Shown here piece after piece: positions 35,878 through 45,725 of a stretch of DNA of 64,000 nucleotides. Both the position numbers and the translations under genes were made by a program. This DNA is from CAVTJL01 sp963752325. GTDB lineage: Bacteria > Pseudomonadota > Alphaproteobacteria > Geminicoccales > Geminicoccaceae. The DNA is taken from assembly GCA_963752325.1 (NCBI GenBank), contig CAVVXU010000007.1, positions 310,001-374,000 on the forward strand. Reading direction: 5' to 3'. Numbering within the stretch: position 1 is the first letter of the stretch; every line of letters begins with the position of its first letter. The notes below the pieces were generated by a model. The model had not been told where the DNA came from. It did not search any database and saw only the letters and a list, made by a program, of their open reading frames with translations.

Positions 35878-36793
35878 CGCCCATCGCGCTACGGCCCGCC
35901 GCCCCGCGCGATGACGGACGCCGAGCCGGGCCCCGTATGGAGCGAACGGCCTCGGCCGTCGTCAGGAGAGATCAGGGCTTCGGCATTCCGAACGACACCG
36001 CCGGCTGGATCGCCAGCCGCTGCCTTCATCAGCGTGCAGCGGAGCCGCAGCCTGCGCCCACCGCGGCAAGCGAAGCGCCCGCCCCACCGGCCGGCAGGAT
36101 CGAACGTGCTCTCTACAGCGATCGGGCGGGCGGGGCTTGGACCTCGCGGAGCCAAAGCGACGCCGTCCTGGGAGCTGCTGCCCTTCCGGAAAGACGGATC
36201 GCAGCCCCCACGTCCTCTCGCGCACAGCAGCGTTTGGGCGTCGTGACAAAAAAGACGATCGCGCCCGCAGCGCCTGCTGGCGAGCACGATGTTGCTCAGC
36301 GCGCCGTCCTGTCGGATTGCCTGCGGACCATGGCAGGCTGGCGTTTCGAGCTCTCGACAGAGGTTGGCGAAAGCTGGATCGTCGATCCTGGATTCCTTTG
36401 GATGTACTTCGGCAAGGCATCCCCGACTTCCGCCACTGTACCGGTTTCTGGGCCGACCACCGACGGGCTTGTGACCCCCTGCGCAGGTCAGGTGTGCCGG
36501 CCACGAGCTGAGCCGGTCCGTGGCACCGGTATCTGCGAAAGGCGCCTGATGCTTCCGGGGCCGCGTCGTCGACGCGGGTCTGCGCTCGCTGGCAGGGCGG
36601 TCATGCCGATGAGGCCCGCAGCCGGAGCGCCGCCCTTCCCGAGCGCCGAAGGGCCCCATGCCGTGCTCCACGCCGCGCGGACGGTCCTCCCCCGGACCCG
36701 GCGAGCTCACGGCCTCGATGTCCCTGCAGATGCCGAGGCCGCCCCGAGCCGGGTCGCTCGCCCCGGGCTCCTACGGCCTGTGGAGCCGTGCCA
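35878..36793. other. 0.9-kb region without a recognisable gene, between the DUF429 gene and phnJ
   Basis: Open frames exist on both strands here (for example 35745-36797 plus and 35889-36710 minus), but their translations are low-complexity, rich in Arg/Pro/Ala and match nothing I recognise. No ribosome site with a convincing start was found. A 14-base sequence (TGGATCGTCGATCC) that occurs near the end of the DUF429 gene at 35827-35840 recurs at 36375-36388 in the same orientation, and both copies read WIVDP, which may mark a decayed second gene end. The region may be remnant foreign DNA brought in with the DUF429 gene. Confidence 0.5.
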
Positions 36794-37669
36794 ATGACCG
36801 CCGCCGCTACCGAGACGGCCAGTCCCGCCACCGAGGGCTACAACTTCGCCTATCTCGACGAACAAACAAAAAGAATGATCCGCCGCGCCCTCCTGAAGGC
36901 GGTGGCGATCCCCGGCTATCAGGTGCCGTTCGCGTCCCGCGACATGCCGCTGCCCTATGGCTGGGGCACGGGCGGCATCCAGGTGACGGCCGCCTGCATC
37001 GGCCGGGACGACATCCTGAAAGTCATCGACCAGGGCGCCGACGACACGACCAACGCCGTCTCGATCCGCCGCTTCTTCGCCCGCACCGCCGGCGTACGCA
37101 CCACCGAACGCACCGCGGAGGCGACGATCATCCAGACGCGCCACCGCATCCCCGAGACGCCCCTGACAAAGGGCCAGATCCTGGTCTATCAGGTGCCCAC
37201 GCCCGAGCCTCTGCGCTTCCTCGAGCCGCGCGAGATCGAGACCCGGAAGCTGCACGCGCTCGCCGACTATGGCGTCATGCAGGTCCGGCTCTACGAGGAC
37301 ATCGCGCGCATGGGCCGCATCACCACGAGCTACAACTATCCCGTGCTCGTGAACGATCGCTACGTCATGGCGCCATCGCCGACGCCCAAGTTCGACAATC
37401 CCAAGATGCACATGAGCCCCGCCCTCCAGCTCTTCGGCGCCGGCCGCGAGAAGCGAATCTACGCGGTGCCTCCTTTCACGTCCGTTAAGAGCCTCGATTT
37501 CGAGGATCATCCCTTCGAGGTGCAGCGCTGGACCGAGAGCTGCGCGCTCTGCGGCGCAACGGGCTCCTATCTCGACGAGGTGGTGACCGACGATCAGGGC
37601 GGGCGCATGTTCTGCTGCTCCGACACCGACTATTGCGCCAGCCGTCGGACAGATGGAGAGGTGCTGTGA
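36794..37669 (+). CDS. phnJ: C-P lyase catalytic subunit PhnJ
   Basis: 291-residue radical SAM-type enzyme that breaks the carbon-phosphorus bond. The diagnostic N-terminus GYNFAYLDEQTKRMIRRALLKAVAIPGYQVPF is intact, as are the blocks PLPYGWGTGGIQVTAACIG and TSYNYPVLVNDRYVM. The C-terminal iron-sulfur cysteines are in CALCGATGSY near residue 250 and MFCCSDTDYC near 275. Unlike its neighbours it has no frame break. The ATG at 36794 is chosen over a GTG two codons upstream. It is separated from phnI by about 1.75 kb of inserted DNA, so it may rely on read-through or its own promoter. Confidence 0.92.
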   Translation: MTAAATETASPATEGYNFAYLDEQTKRMIRRALLKAVAIPGYQVPFASRDMPLPYGWGTGGIQVTAACIGRDDILKVIDQGADDTTNAVSIRRFFARTAGVRTTERTAEATIIQTRHRIPETPLTKGQILVYQVPTPEPLRFLEPREIETRKLHALADYGVMQVRLYEDIARMGRITTSYNYPVLVNDRYVMAPSPTPKFDNPKMHMSPALQLFGAGREKRIYAVPPFTSVKSLDFEDHPFEVQRWTESCALCGATGSYLDEVVTDDQGGRMFCCSDTDYCASRRTDGEVL

Positions 37670-38442
37670 GCGAGGCGCCGCTCCTGAGCGTCGAGGGGCT
37701 GAGAAAAGGCTTCGGCGGGCTTCAGGCCGTCGACGGCGTCGGCTTTGATCTTTGGCCCGGCGAGGTTCTGGCCGTGGTTGGAGAATCCGGCTCCGGCAAG
37801 TCCACGCTGCTGGGCTGCCTCGCCGGCCTTCTCACGGCCGATGCGGGCAGCGTCCGCTACGCCAGCCGGCACGAGGGCACCGTCGACGTGCTGGCGCTGG
37901 GCGAGCCGCAGCGCCGCTGGCTCTTCCGCACCGAGTGGGGCTTCGTGCATCAGAACCCCCGCGACGGCCTCAGGCTCGGCATCACCGCCGGCGGCAATAT
38001 CGGCGAGCGGCTGATGGCCGTGGGCGACCGCCACTATGGCCGCATCCGCGAGGCCGCGGAGGACTGGCTCGCCCGCGTCGAGATCGAGGCCGGCCGCATC
38101 GACCATCTGCCGCGCACCTTCTCGGGTGGCATGCAGCAGCGCCTGCAGATCGCCAGGAACCTGGTCTCCCGGCCGCGCCTTGTCTTCATGGACGAGCCTA
38201 CCGGCGGCCTCGACGTCTCGGTGCAGGCGCGCCTGATCGATCTGTTGCGCTCGCTGGTTACGGAGCTTTCACTGTCTGTCGTTATCGTGACCCACGATCT
38301 TGCCGTGGCGCGGCTTTTGTCCCACCGCATGCTGGTGATGCAGCGGGGCCGCGTGGTCGAGACGGGGCTCACCGATCAGGTTCTGGAGGACCCCCAGCAT
38401 CCCTACAGCCAGCTTCTCGTCGCCTCGATCCTGCAGGGCTGA
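37666..38442 (+). CDS. phnK: C-P lyase ABC-like ATPase PhnK
   Basis: 258-residue ABC-type ATPase that binds the PhnGHIJ core. Walker A is GESGSGKST near residue 41, the signature FSGGMQQRLQIARNL near 155 and Walker B LVFMDEPTGGLD near 178. The GTG start at 37666 overlaps the phnJ stop (GTGA). It is distinguished from oligopeptide importer ATPases by position in the operon and the PhnK-type start LLSVEGLRKGFGG. Confidence 0.88.
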   Translation: MSEAPLLSVEGLRKGFGGLQAVDGVGFDLWPGEVLAVVGESGSGKSTLLGCLAGLLTADAGSVRYASRHEGTVDVLALGEPQRRWLFRTEWGFVHQNPRDGLRLGITAGGNIGERLMAVGDRHYGRIREAAEDWLARVEIEAGRIDHLPRTFSGGMQQRLQIARNLVSRPRLVFMDEPTGGLDVSVQARLIDLLRSLVTELSLSVVIVTHDLAVARLLSHRMLVMQRGRVVETGLTDQVLEDPQHPYSQLLVASILQG

Positions 38443-38446
38443 GCCG

Positions 38447-39144
38447 GTGCCCCCGCTCAGCGTGCAGGGCCTGGCCAAGAGCTTCACCCTGCATCTCCAG
38501 GGCGGGCTATGCCTGCCTGTCCTGGATGCGCTGGACCTCGAGGTCGAGGCCGGCATCTGCGTGGCGCTCGTCGGCCCCTCGGGCGCCGGCAAGAGCACGG
38601 TCCTGAAGCTCCTCTACGGCACCTACCGTGCCATGGCCGGCCGCATCCTGATCGAGCACGAGGGCAGGGACGGTCGACCTCGCCCGCGCCGATCCGCGTC
38701 GAGGTCCTCGAGGTGCGGCGAAGGACCCTCGGCTATGTGAGCCAGTTCCTGCGCGTCGTGCCGCGCGTCCCGGCGCTGGACATCGTGGCCGAGCCCCTCG
38801 TGGCGCTGGGCACCGACCGCGAGGCCGCCCGCGAGCGTGCCGCAGCGCTGCTCGAGCGCCTCGACATCGCCCCCCGCCTGTGGGGCCTGCCGCCCGCCAC
38901 CTTCTCGGGCGGCGAGCAGCAGCGGGTCAACATCGCCCGCGGCTTCATCCATCCCTTCCCGGTGCTTCTTCTCGACGAGCCCACGGCCTCGCTCGACGCG
39001 GCGAATCGCGACCGTGTCGTCGAGCTGATCCTCGAGGCGAAGCGTCGCGGTGCCGCCTGCCTCGGCATCTTCCACGATGCGGACGTCCGCGGCCGCGTCG
39101 CCGACCGGATGCTCGATCTCCACCCGGCACGGATCGCCGCATGA
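38447..39144 (+). CDS. phnL: C-P lyase ABC-like ATPase PhnL
   Basis: About 232 residues; PhnL is needed with PhnGHI to make the ribosyl-methylphosphonate triphosphate. Walker A GPSGAGKST near residue 45, signature FSGGEQQRVNIARGF near 155 and Walker B VLLLDEPTASLD near 175 are intact. The frame breaks between about 38670 and 38690 in the stretch following ILIEHEG, consistent with one indel. GTG start at 38447, four bases after the phnK stop; its stop overlaps the phnM start (ATGA). Confidence 0.85.
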
Positions 39145-40288
39145 GCGCCGAGACGATCCTCACCAACGCCCGGATCGTGGCGCCGGACTTCGGTCATCGA
39201 TGGGCACGCTCGTCGTGCGGGAGGGCAGGATCGCCGCGATCGAGGCGGGCCGCTCGCGCGCCCCTGCCGCCCTCGACCTCGAGGGCGACTGGCTGCTTGC
39301 CCGGCTTCGTCGAGCTGCACACCGACAATCTCGAGCGCCAGTTCCAGCCCCGGCCCGGCGTGCGCTGGCCGGCCGACGCCGCGATGCTCCAGCACGACGC
39401 CCAGATCGCCGCGGCCGGCATCACCACCGTCTGCGATGCCGTCTGCGTCGGCTTCTACGGCGGCAAGGAGGAGCGCCTCGAGCTGCTGCGGCTCTCGCTC
39501 GACGTGCTGCGGCGGGCCGGCAGCGCCGGTGCGCTCAAGGCCGACCATCACCTCCATCTGCGCCTCGAGACCACCGACCCCGGCTGCGTCTCTCTCTTCG
39601 AGCCGCTGCTGGAGGAGCCCGGTCTGGTGCTCGTCTCCTTCATGGACCACACGCCGGGCCAGCGGCAGTGGCGGGATCTGGAGAAATACCGGATCTTCCA
39701 CATGGGCCGCACGGTCAAGGACGATGACGCCCTGCGGCGCATGATCGAGCAGCGCATCGCCGAGCAGCAGGCGAACGCGGCAGAAGAACCGGCTGCGGCT
39801 GCTCGAGCTTCTCGAAGGCCATCCCGCCGTGCGGGCGAGCCACGACGACACCACGCCCGAGCATGTCGAGGAGGCGCGAGGCAGCGGCGTCACGATCTCC
39901 GAGTTCCCGACCACGATCGAGGCCGCGGAGGCCGCGCACGCCGCCGGCATGGGCATCGTGATGGGGGCTCCCAATCTCGTGCTGGGCGGCTCGCACTCGG
40001 GCAACGTCTCGGCGGGCGACCTCGCGGCCCGCGGCCTGCTCGACGTCTTCTCCTCCGACTATGTGCCGGCGAGCCTCCTCCAGGCGGTCTTCCTGCTCCA
40101 TCGCACCGCCGGCCTCGATCTTCCTGCCGCCGTCGCGCACCGTCACCGCGGCACCGGCCCGCCTCCTGGGCCTCCATGACCGTGGTGCCATCGAGCCGGG
40201 CCTGCGCGCCGATCTCGTCCGGGTGCGTGAGGTCGGTGCTACCCCTTGCGTGAGCACCGTCTGGCGCGAGGGCGCCCGCATCGCCTGA
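39141..40288 (+). CDS. phnM: C-P lyase operon PhnM (diphosphatase)
   Basis: About 380-residue amidohydrolase of the main operon. Starts MSAETILTNARIVAPD, overlapping phnL (ATGA). The metal-site block GFVELHTDNLERQFQPRPGV is near residue 60, DHHLHLRLET and SFMDHTPGQRQW follow, then SHDDTTPEHVEEA and GAPNLVLGGSHSGNVSAGDLA, ending in a third frame with PGLRADLVRVREVG...VWREGARIA. At least three frame breaks (between 39200 and 39310, near 39785 and near 40140) split it; every conserved block is present in order, so error rather than decay is favoured. Last gene of the operon. Confidence 0.82.
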
Positions 40289-40328
40289 GCGCTCTTTTTT
40301 TCTTTCGGCATCGGCTCGCCTCGCGATG

Positions 40329-40883
40329 TCATGGGACCGGCTTCCACGAGGTCCGTGGGCGCTTGCCTCGACCCCGCCCGCGCCAGCCCCGACGCACTGC
40401 CACGACTAGGCCGGCCGAGGCGATCAGGATCATGCCCGAAAGGGTGGTCACGTCCGGCCTTTCTGCGAACAGAAAGAAGCCCCAGAGCGCGGCCGAGACG
40501 AGGTAGCCGTAGTCGAACACGGCCGCGATCGGTGGCGGCGTAACCTGGTAGGCCCGAGGGACGCCGAGGGAGAAGGCTGCGGAGAGCAGGCCCAGCAGGG
40601 CCATCAGGGACCAGGCCCCAGCGGACATGGCCGCCCACCCGTTGAGGAGGAACGGGTAGGCCGCGCGCACGGCTGCGGGTGGCCCTGCCAATCCGAGGCC
40701 CGGGATGGCGATCGCACCGGTCGCGATGAACGCGACGTGGAGCACCACGGCGAGCCCGATGCCGCTCTCGTCCCGGCATCGGCTCCGCGTCAGCATCATG
40801 GTGCAGGAATAGAAGGCCACCCCCAGGAGCGGCAGCAGGACGACCCAGGAGAAGGCGACGCTTCCCGGCTTGAGGATCGCCAA
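40329..40883 (-). pseudogene. DMT/EamA transporter, 5'-truncated
   Basis: 184 codons corresponding to the second half of a ten-helix EamA drug/metabolite transporter: the frame begins with ILKPGSVAFSWVVLLPLLGVAFYSCTMMLTRS, which is the start of the second EamA repeat, and ends with the usual basic C-terminus. The first repeat (about 130-140 residues) is missing, and the frame starts only at a weak TTG directly abutting a truncated LysR gene on the other strand. Either a deletion removed both 5' ends or the assembly is collapsed here. Confidence 0.65.
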
Positions 40884-40884
40884 G

Positions 40885-41765
40885 ACGCCGCAGAAGGGAG
40901 GGCTCCCTGCGCGCCGGTGCCCGTGCGCTCGGCATCGGCGCGCCGGCCGTCAGCCATCAGCTGAAGTTGCTGGAGAGCCGGCTCGGTGTGAGCCTGCTGG
41001 TGCGCACGACCAGGTCGCTGGAGCTCACGGAGGCGGGTCGTGCGCTGCTCGGCGGAGCGGGGCCGGCCTTCCAGGAGATCGAGGATGCCGTCGAGCGCGC
41101 CCGCGCCGGCGGGAAGTCGACCACGGGCACGCTCCGCCTGACCATGCCGTCCAGCGCCTATGCCTGGCTGCTGGCGCCGGTGCTTTGCAGCGTTCCAGGC
41201 GAAATACCCGAATATCCGCCTCGAGCTCTCGATCAATGAAGGCCTCGTCGATCTGGTGAAGGAGGGGTTTCATGCCGGCTTCCGCCTCGGCGATCTGCTC
41301 AGCCCCGGCGTGGTTGCGCTGCGCGTCACCGGGCCGGTCGAGCGGTGCTACTTTGCGGCGCCGGGCTACCTCGACGCTCATGGGAGGCCGTCCCACCCGC
41401 GCGACCTGCTCGTGCACCGATGCGTTCGCTACAAGCTCGTGACCGCCAACCGGCTGCAGGACTGGGAATTTGCGGAGGACGGGCAGACGCGGTCGCTGGA
41501 GGCGCCTGCACAGCTCGTCTTCGACGACATGGAAACGTTGAGAAGCGCGGTACGCGCCGGTCACGGCATCGGATGGTCGCTCCGCGCCATCCTCGAGGAC
41601 GAGATCCGGGCAGGAACGCTCGAGACGGTTCTGGACAGCTTTGCGGTCAAGTGGCCGCCCTATTTTCTTTTCTATCCGGAGCAGAACAGGTGTGTTGAGG
41701 TCCTGCGAGTGCTCGTGAGCTTCTTGGCCGCGAAGCGCGACGCACAACTCCATGGAGGCTCGTGA
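40885..41765 (+). pseudogene. LysR family regulator, 5'-truncated and frame-broken
   Basis: The reading frame enters the helix-turn-helix without a start codon (REGSLRAGARALGIGAPAVSHQLKLLESRLGVSLLVRTTRSLELTEAG), so about the first 20 residues of the DNA-binding domain are missing. The effector domain follows after a frame break near 41183 (AAFQAKYPNIRLELSINEGLVDLVKEGFHAGFRLGD ... FDDMETLRSAVRAGHGIGWSLRAILEDEI). The truncated 5' end abuts a truncated EamA gene pointing the other way. LysR-EamA divergent pairs are common, so a single internal deletion across their shared promoter explains both. Confidence 0.65.
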
Positions 41766-41972
41766 CCGGCAACGGCGACATGACCGTTCTCCATCCGGCT
41801 TCACACCTGCCTCGCTCCCCGAGCTGCGGCTGAGCCGGCGCACGGTCGACACGCGAGGCCAGAGCAGGGCGCCCATTCCCCACGCAACCATTGTCCGCTC
41901 GGATCGTTTGCCAGGGACAAAGGCGGCCGAGACACGCCGAAGCACCTCTGAAATCTGACGAGGAGAACCATC

Positions 41973-42536
41973 ATGCCGAATCTCAGCGGCAAGAAGGTAG
42001 CCATCATCGCGACGCACGGCTTCGAGCAGTCCGAGCTCGAGCGCCCCTTGCAGGCCCTGAAGGACGCGGGCGCCCAGGCCGATATCGTCTCCCTGCAGCC
42101 CGGCGAGATCAAAGGCTGGGAGGGGAAGGACTGGGGACGGCCGGTCAAGGTCGACAGGACCTTCGACGAGGTGTCGCCCGACGACTACGACGCGCTCGTG
42201 ATTCCGGGCGGACAGATCAACCCCGACCTCCTTCGCGTCGAGCCCAAGGTCGTCGCGTTCGTGCGGGCGATGTTCGATGCGAAGAAGCCGGTGGCGGCGA
42301 TCTGCCACGGCCCCTGGCTGCTCATCGAGGCGGGCGTGATCCAGGGCCGCCAGGTGACCTCCTACAAGTCGATCAGGACGGACGTGGCGAACGCCGGCGG
42401 CCGCTGGCTCGACCAGCAGGTCGTGACCGACCAGGGCCTCATCACCAGCCGGAACCCAGGCGATCTCGACGCCTTCTGCGCCAAGCTCGTCGAGGAGATC
42501 GCCGAGGGCCGCCATCGCGAGCGCAAGGCAGCCTAG
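41973..42536 (+). CDS. DJ-1/PfpI family protein (type 1 glutamine amidotransferase-like)
   Basis: 187-residue cytosolic protein of the PfpI/YhbO subgroup, linked to glyoxal or protein-glycation repair and stress tolerance. The nucleophile cysteine is in PVAAICHGPWLL near residue 110, with the acidic partner in HGFEQSELERPLQAL near residue 20 and DALVIPGGQINPDLLR near 72. Length and motifs match the family fully. A GGAG-type ribosome site (GAGGAGAACC) precedes the ATG. A terminator lies 35 bases downstream. Confidence 0.88.
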   Translation: MPNLSGKKVAIIATHGFEQSELERPLQALKDAGAQADIVSLQPGEIKGWEGKDWGRPVKVDRTFDEVSPDDYDALVIPGGQINPDLLRVEPKVVAFVRAMFDAKKPVAAICHGPWLLIEAGVIQGRQVTSYKSIRTDVANAGGRWLDQQVVTDQGLITSRNPGDLDAFCAKLVEEIAEGRHRERKAA

Positions 42537-42863
42537 CCGCCCTTTTGACATTTTGTCGTCGTGACGACCGGCGCCGGCGTCCTCGAGGGGGCGCCGGCGC
42601 TTTCTTGATGGCGGGTACCGGCAAGGCCGCATGGCTTCGCCTGGCACCCCGAGGCTGCCCCGTCGCTCGCGCCCGAAGGGCGGACCAGCCGCCTGTGGGC
42701 CGACTGCGCGACGAGGTCGCGCCGCGGGGTCCGGGGGCGGACTTTGCCGCCGCGGCGCTCTAGGTTAACGGCTTGGCGACGCTGCAGACGCTGCGTCGCC
42801 TATGCGAGCGGCCGGCCTGCGGGCGACCGGCCGGCTCGCGAGGCGCCGAACCTGGGAGGAAGC
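42537..42863. other. 327-bp intergenic region between the DJ-1/PfpI gene and phosphoketolase
   Basis: Contains the terminator at 42571-42606 and then about 255 bases that must include the phosphoketolase promoter. No gene, repeat or recognisable RNA is seen. GC stays high throughout. Confidence 0.6.
42571..42606 (+). terminator. Rho-independent terminator after the DJ-1/PfpI gene
   Basis: A nine-base GC-only stem, GCGCCGGCG at 42571-42579 with CGCCGGCGC at 42592-42600, closes a 12-base loop and is followed by TTTCTT. It lies 34 bases after the DJ-1/PfpI stop. Confidence 0.72.
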
Positions 42864-45234
42864 ATGAAGTCGAGCGACCATTCCGTGAGCGCGGACGAGC
42901 TTCGCCTGATGGACGCTTACTGGCGCGCCGCCAACTACCTGTCGGTCGGCCAGATCTACCTGATGGACAACCCGCTGCTGCGCGAGCCGCTGCGCCGCGA
43001 GCACGTCAAGCCCCGGCTGCTCGGGCATTGGGGCACGACGCCCGGCCTCAATTTTGTCTATGTGCACCTCAACCGCCTCATCAAGGCGCGCGATCTCGAC
43101 ATGATCTACGTGGCCGGGCCCGGCCACGGCGGGCCGGGCCTCGTGGCCAACACCTGGCTAGAGGGCACCTACAGCGAGATCTACCCGAACATCCCGCAGA
43201 CCGAGGCGGGCATGAAGCGGCTCTTCACCCAGTTCTCGTTCCCCGGCGGCATCCCGAGCCATGTGGCGCCCGAGACGCCGGGCTCGATCCACGAGGGCGG
43301 CGAGCTCGGCTACGCGCTGCTCCACGCCTATGGCGCCGCCTTCGACAATCCGGACCTCCTCGTCTGCTGCGTGGTCGGCGACGGCGAGGCCGAGACCGGC
43401 GCCTTGGCCGCCAGCTGGCACTCCAACAAGTTCCTCAACCCCGCCACCGACGGCGCCGTTCTGCCGATCTTGCACCTCAACGGTTACAAGATCGCTAACC
43501 CCACGGTGCTGGCCCGCATCGGTGACGAGGAGCTCGAGCAGCTTCTCTCCGGCTACGGCTACAAGCCCTACGTCGTCGCCGGCGACGACCCGGAGACAAT
43601 GCATCGCTTGATGGCCGAGACCTTGGAGAAGGTCCTGGACGAGATCCGGGCCATCCAGACGCAGGCGCGCGCCGAGGGCTTCAGCCGCCGGCCGCGCTGG
43701 CCGATGATCGTCCTGAAGTCGCCCAAAGGCTGGACCGGCCCGAAAGTGGTCGACGGCCGCCAGGTCGAGGGCACGTTCCGGGCGCATCAGGTGCCGATCG
43801 CGGAGGTCAGGGGCAATCCCGAGCATCTCAGGATGCTCGAGGAGTGGATGCGCGGCTACCGGCCCGAGGAGCTGTTCGACGAGGGCGGCCGGCTGGCGCC
43901 CGAGCTCGCGGCGCTCGCGCCCGAAGGCGACCGCCGCATGGGCGCCAACCCCCGCGCCAATGGCGGCCTGCTCCTGTGCGACCTGACGATGCCCGACTTC
44001 CGCGACTATGCGGTGGCCGTGCCCCAGCCCGGCACGGTGCGCGCCGAGGCGACGCGTCTCGCGGGCCAGCTCCTGCGCGACGTCATGCGCCTCAACGCCG
44101 AGTCGAGAAACTTCCGCGTGGTGGGGCCGGACGAGACGGCGTCGAATCGGCTCTCGGCGCTCTTCGATGTGACCAACCGCCTCTCGACCGCCGAGATCCT
44201 GCCGACCGATGATCACGTGGCCCCCGATGGCCGCGTCATGGAGGTCTTGAGCGAGCATCTCTGCCAGGGCTGGCTCGAGGGCTATCTGCTGACCGGCCGC
44301 CACGGCTTCTTCTCGTGCTACGAGGCCTTCATCCACATCATCAATTCGATGTTCAACCAGCACGCCAAGTGGCTGAAGACCACGCGCCACATCCGCTGGC
44401 GCAGGCCGATCGCCTCGCTCAACTACCTTCTGACGAGCCATGTCTGGCGGCAGGACCATAACGGCTTCAGCCACCAGGACCCCGGCTTCATCGATCATGT
44501 CGTCAACAAGAAGGCGGACGTCGTGCGCGTCTACCTGCCGCCGGACGCCAATTGCGCTGCTCTCGGTCGTCGACCACTGCCTGAGAAGCCGCAACTATGT
44601 GAACGTGATCGTCTCCGGCAAGCAGCCCGAGCTGCAATGGCTCGACATGGAGGCGGCCGTCCGCCACTGCACGCAGGGCCTCGGCATCTGGACCTGGGCC
44701 AGCAACGACGAGGGCACCGAGCCCGACGCCGTCATGGCCTGCGCCGGCGACGTGCCGACGCTCGAGACCATGGCCGCCGTCGACTTCCTCCGCATCCACC
44801 TGCCCGATCTGAAAATCCGCGTGGTCAACGTCGTCGACCTGATGACGCTCCAGCCCTCGACCGAGCATCCCCACGGTCTCGCGGACAGCGAGTTCAATTC
44901 GCTCTTCACCCGCGACAAGCCCGTCATTTTCGCCTTTCATGGCTATCCCTGGCTGATCCACCGCCTGACCTACCGGCGCACCAACCACAAGAACATCCAC
45001 GTGCGTGGCTACAAGGAGGAGGGCACCACCACGACACCCTTCGACATGACGGTCCTGAACGACCTCGACCGCTTCCATCTCGCCGGCGACGTGATCGACC
45101 GCGTCCCCCGCCTCCAGACCATCGCCAGCCACGTCAAGCAGCGCCTGCGCGACAAGCTCGCCGAGCACCGCGACTACGTCCAACGCCACGGCGACGACAT
45201 GCCGGAGGTGAAGGAGTGGCGCTGGAAGGCGTGA
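42864..45234 (+). CDS. xfp: Xylulose-5-phosphate/fructose-6-phosphate phosphoketolase
   Basis: TPP enzyme of about 790 residues that splits xylulose-5-P or fructose-6-P with phosphate to acetyl phosphate plus an aldose phosphate. Family blocks are GHWGTTPGLNFVYVHLNRLI near residue 52, GPGHGGPGLVANTWLEGTYSE near 84, FSFPGGIPSHVAPETPGSIHEGGELGY near 125, the TPP motif VVGDGEAETGALAASWHSNKFLNP near 170 and GRHGFFSCYEAFIHI near 480. A frame break near 44555 (...RVYLPPDAN then LLSVVDHCLRSRNYVNVI) is consistent with one indel. The start at 42864 has a GGGAGGA ribosome site. It follows a stress protein gene and stands as a single transcription unit. Confidence 0.9.
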
Positions 45235-45377
45235 GGGGCGGCTGGCGTAAGTCGCGGCGCCTGAGGCTGCCCCGGCGACGACTGTATGGGGACCCGTTGA
45301 ACAGCTGACGCGGTGTGGGAGGGGTTCCCGCAGCAATCGTTACCGGCTTCCCTCGTCTTCGAACGAGGCCGCCCGGC

Positions 45378-45725
45378 TCAAGAGCCGTCGTCATCTGATG
45401 CGCCCGGCTCGGCAGCCAGCAGAGCCGCGATGTCGCGAGCGGCATGGAGGACGCGAATGAGCTCTATTCCGTCCGGGATCGGGCGATAAAAGATCAGGTG
45501 GCGGCTGAAGCGGTCCACCGGAACCATGCGAAGCCCGGCAAGGGCAGGATTGAGGTGGTGGCGGGGCGCGCCCATCTGGGGCGTGCGGAGGAGTCTCTCA
45601 GCTGTATGACGCGTGGCTTGCAGGAAGCGATCGGCAACTGCTCGGCCGGCGTGCAGAATGTACCATGCTGTCTGGTCGGCCAGATCATTGATCGCCGCCG
45701 GGCGCCGGACGATCCGGCGGCTCAT
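45378..45725 (-). CDS. ParE/RelE-family toxin
   Basis: 115-residue RelE/ParE superfamily toxin with the fold-typical sequence IVRRPAAINDLADQTAWYILHAGRAVADRFLQATRHTAERL, PQMGAPRHHLNPALAGLRMVPVDRF and HLIFYRPIPDGIELIRVLHAARDI. ParE proteins poison gyrase; RelE proteins cut mRNA at the ribosome; the lack of clear RelE catalytic residues favours ParE. Its start overlaps the antitoxin stop (ATGA), the normal arrangement for such pairs. Confidence 0.85.
   Translation of the reverse strand: MSRRIVRRPAAINDLADQTAWYILHAGRAVADRFLQATRHTAERLLRTPQMGAPRHHLNPALAGLRMVPVDRFSRHLIFYRPIPDGIELIRVLHAARDIAALLAAEPGASDDDGS

Noticed and set aside
35889..36710. 273-codon minus-strand frame in the same unassigned region
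   Set aside because: No recognised motif or ribosome site; an insertion-sequence transposase was considered but no DDE pattern or terminal inverted repeats were found.
35745..36797. 350-codon plus-strand frame upstream of phnJ
   Set aside because: It starts inside the DUF429 gene in another frame, is low-complexity and runs into the phnJ start; no evidence of translation.
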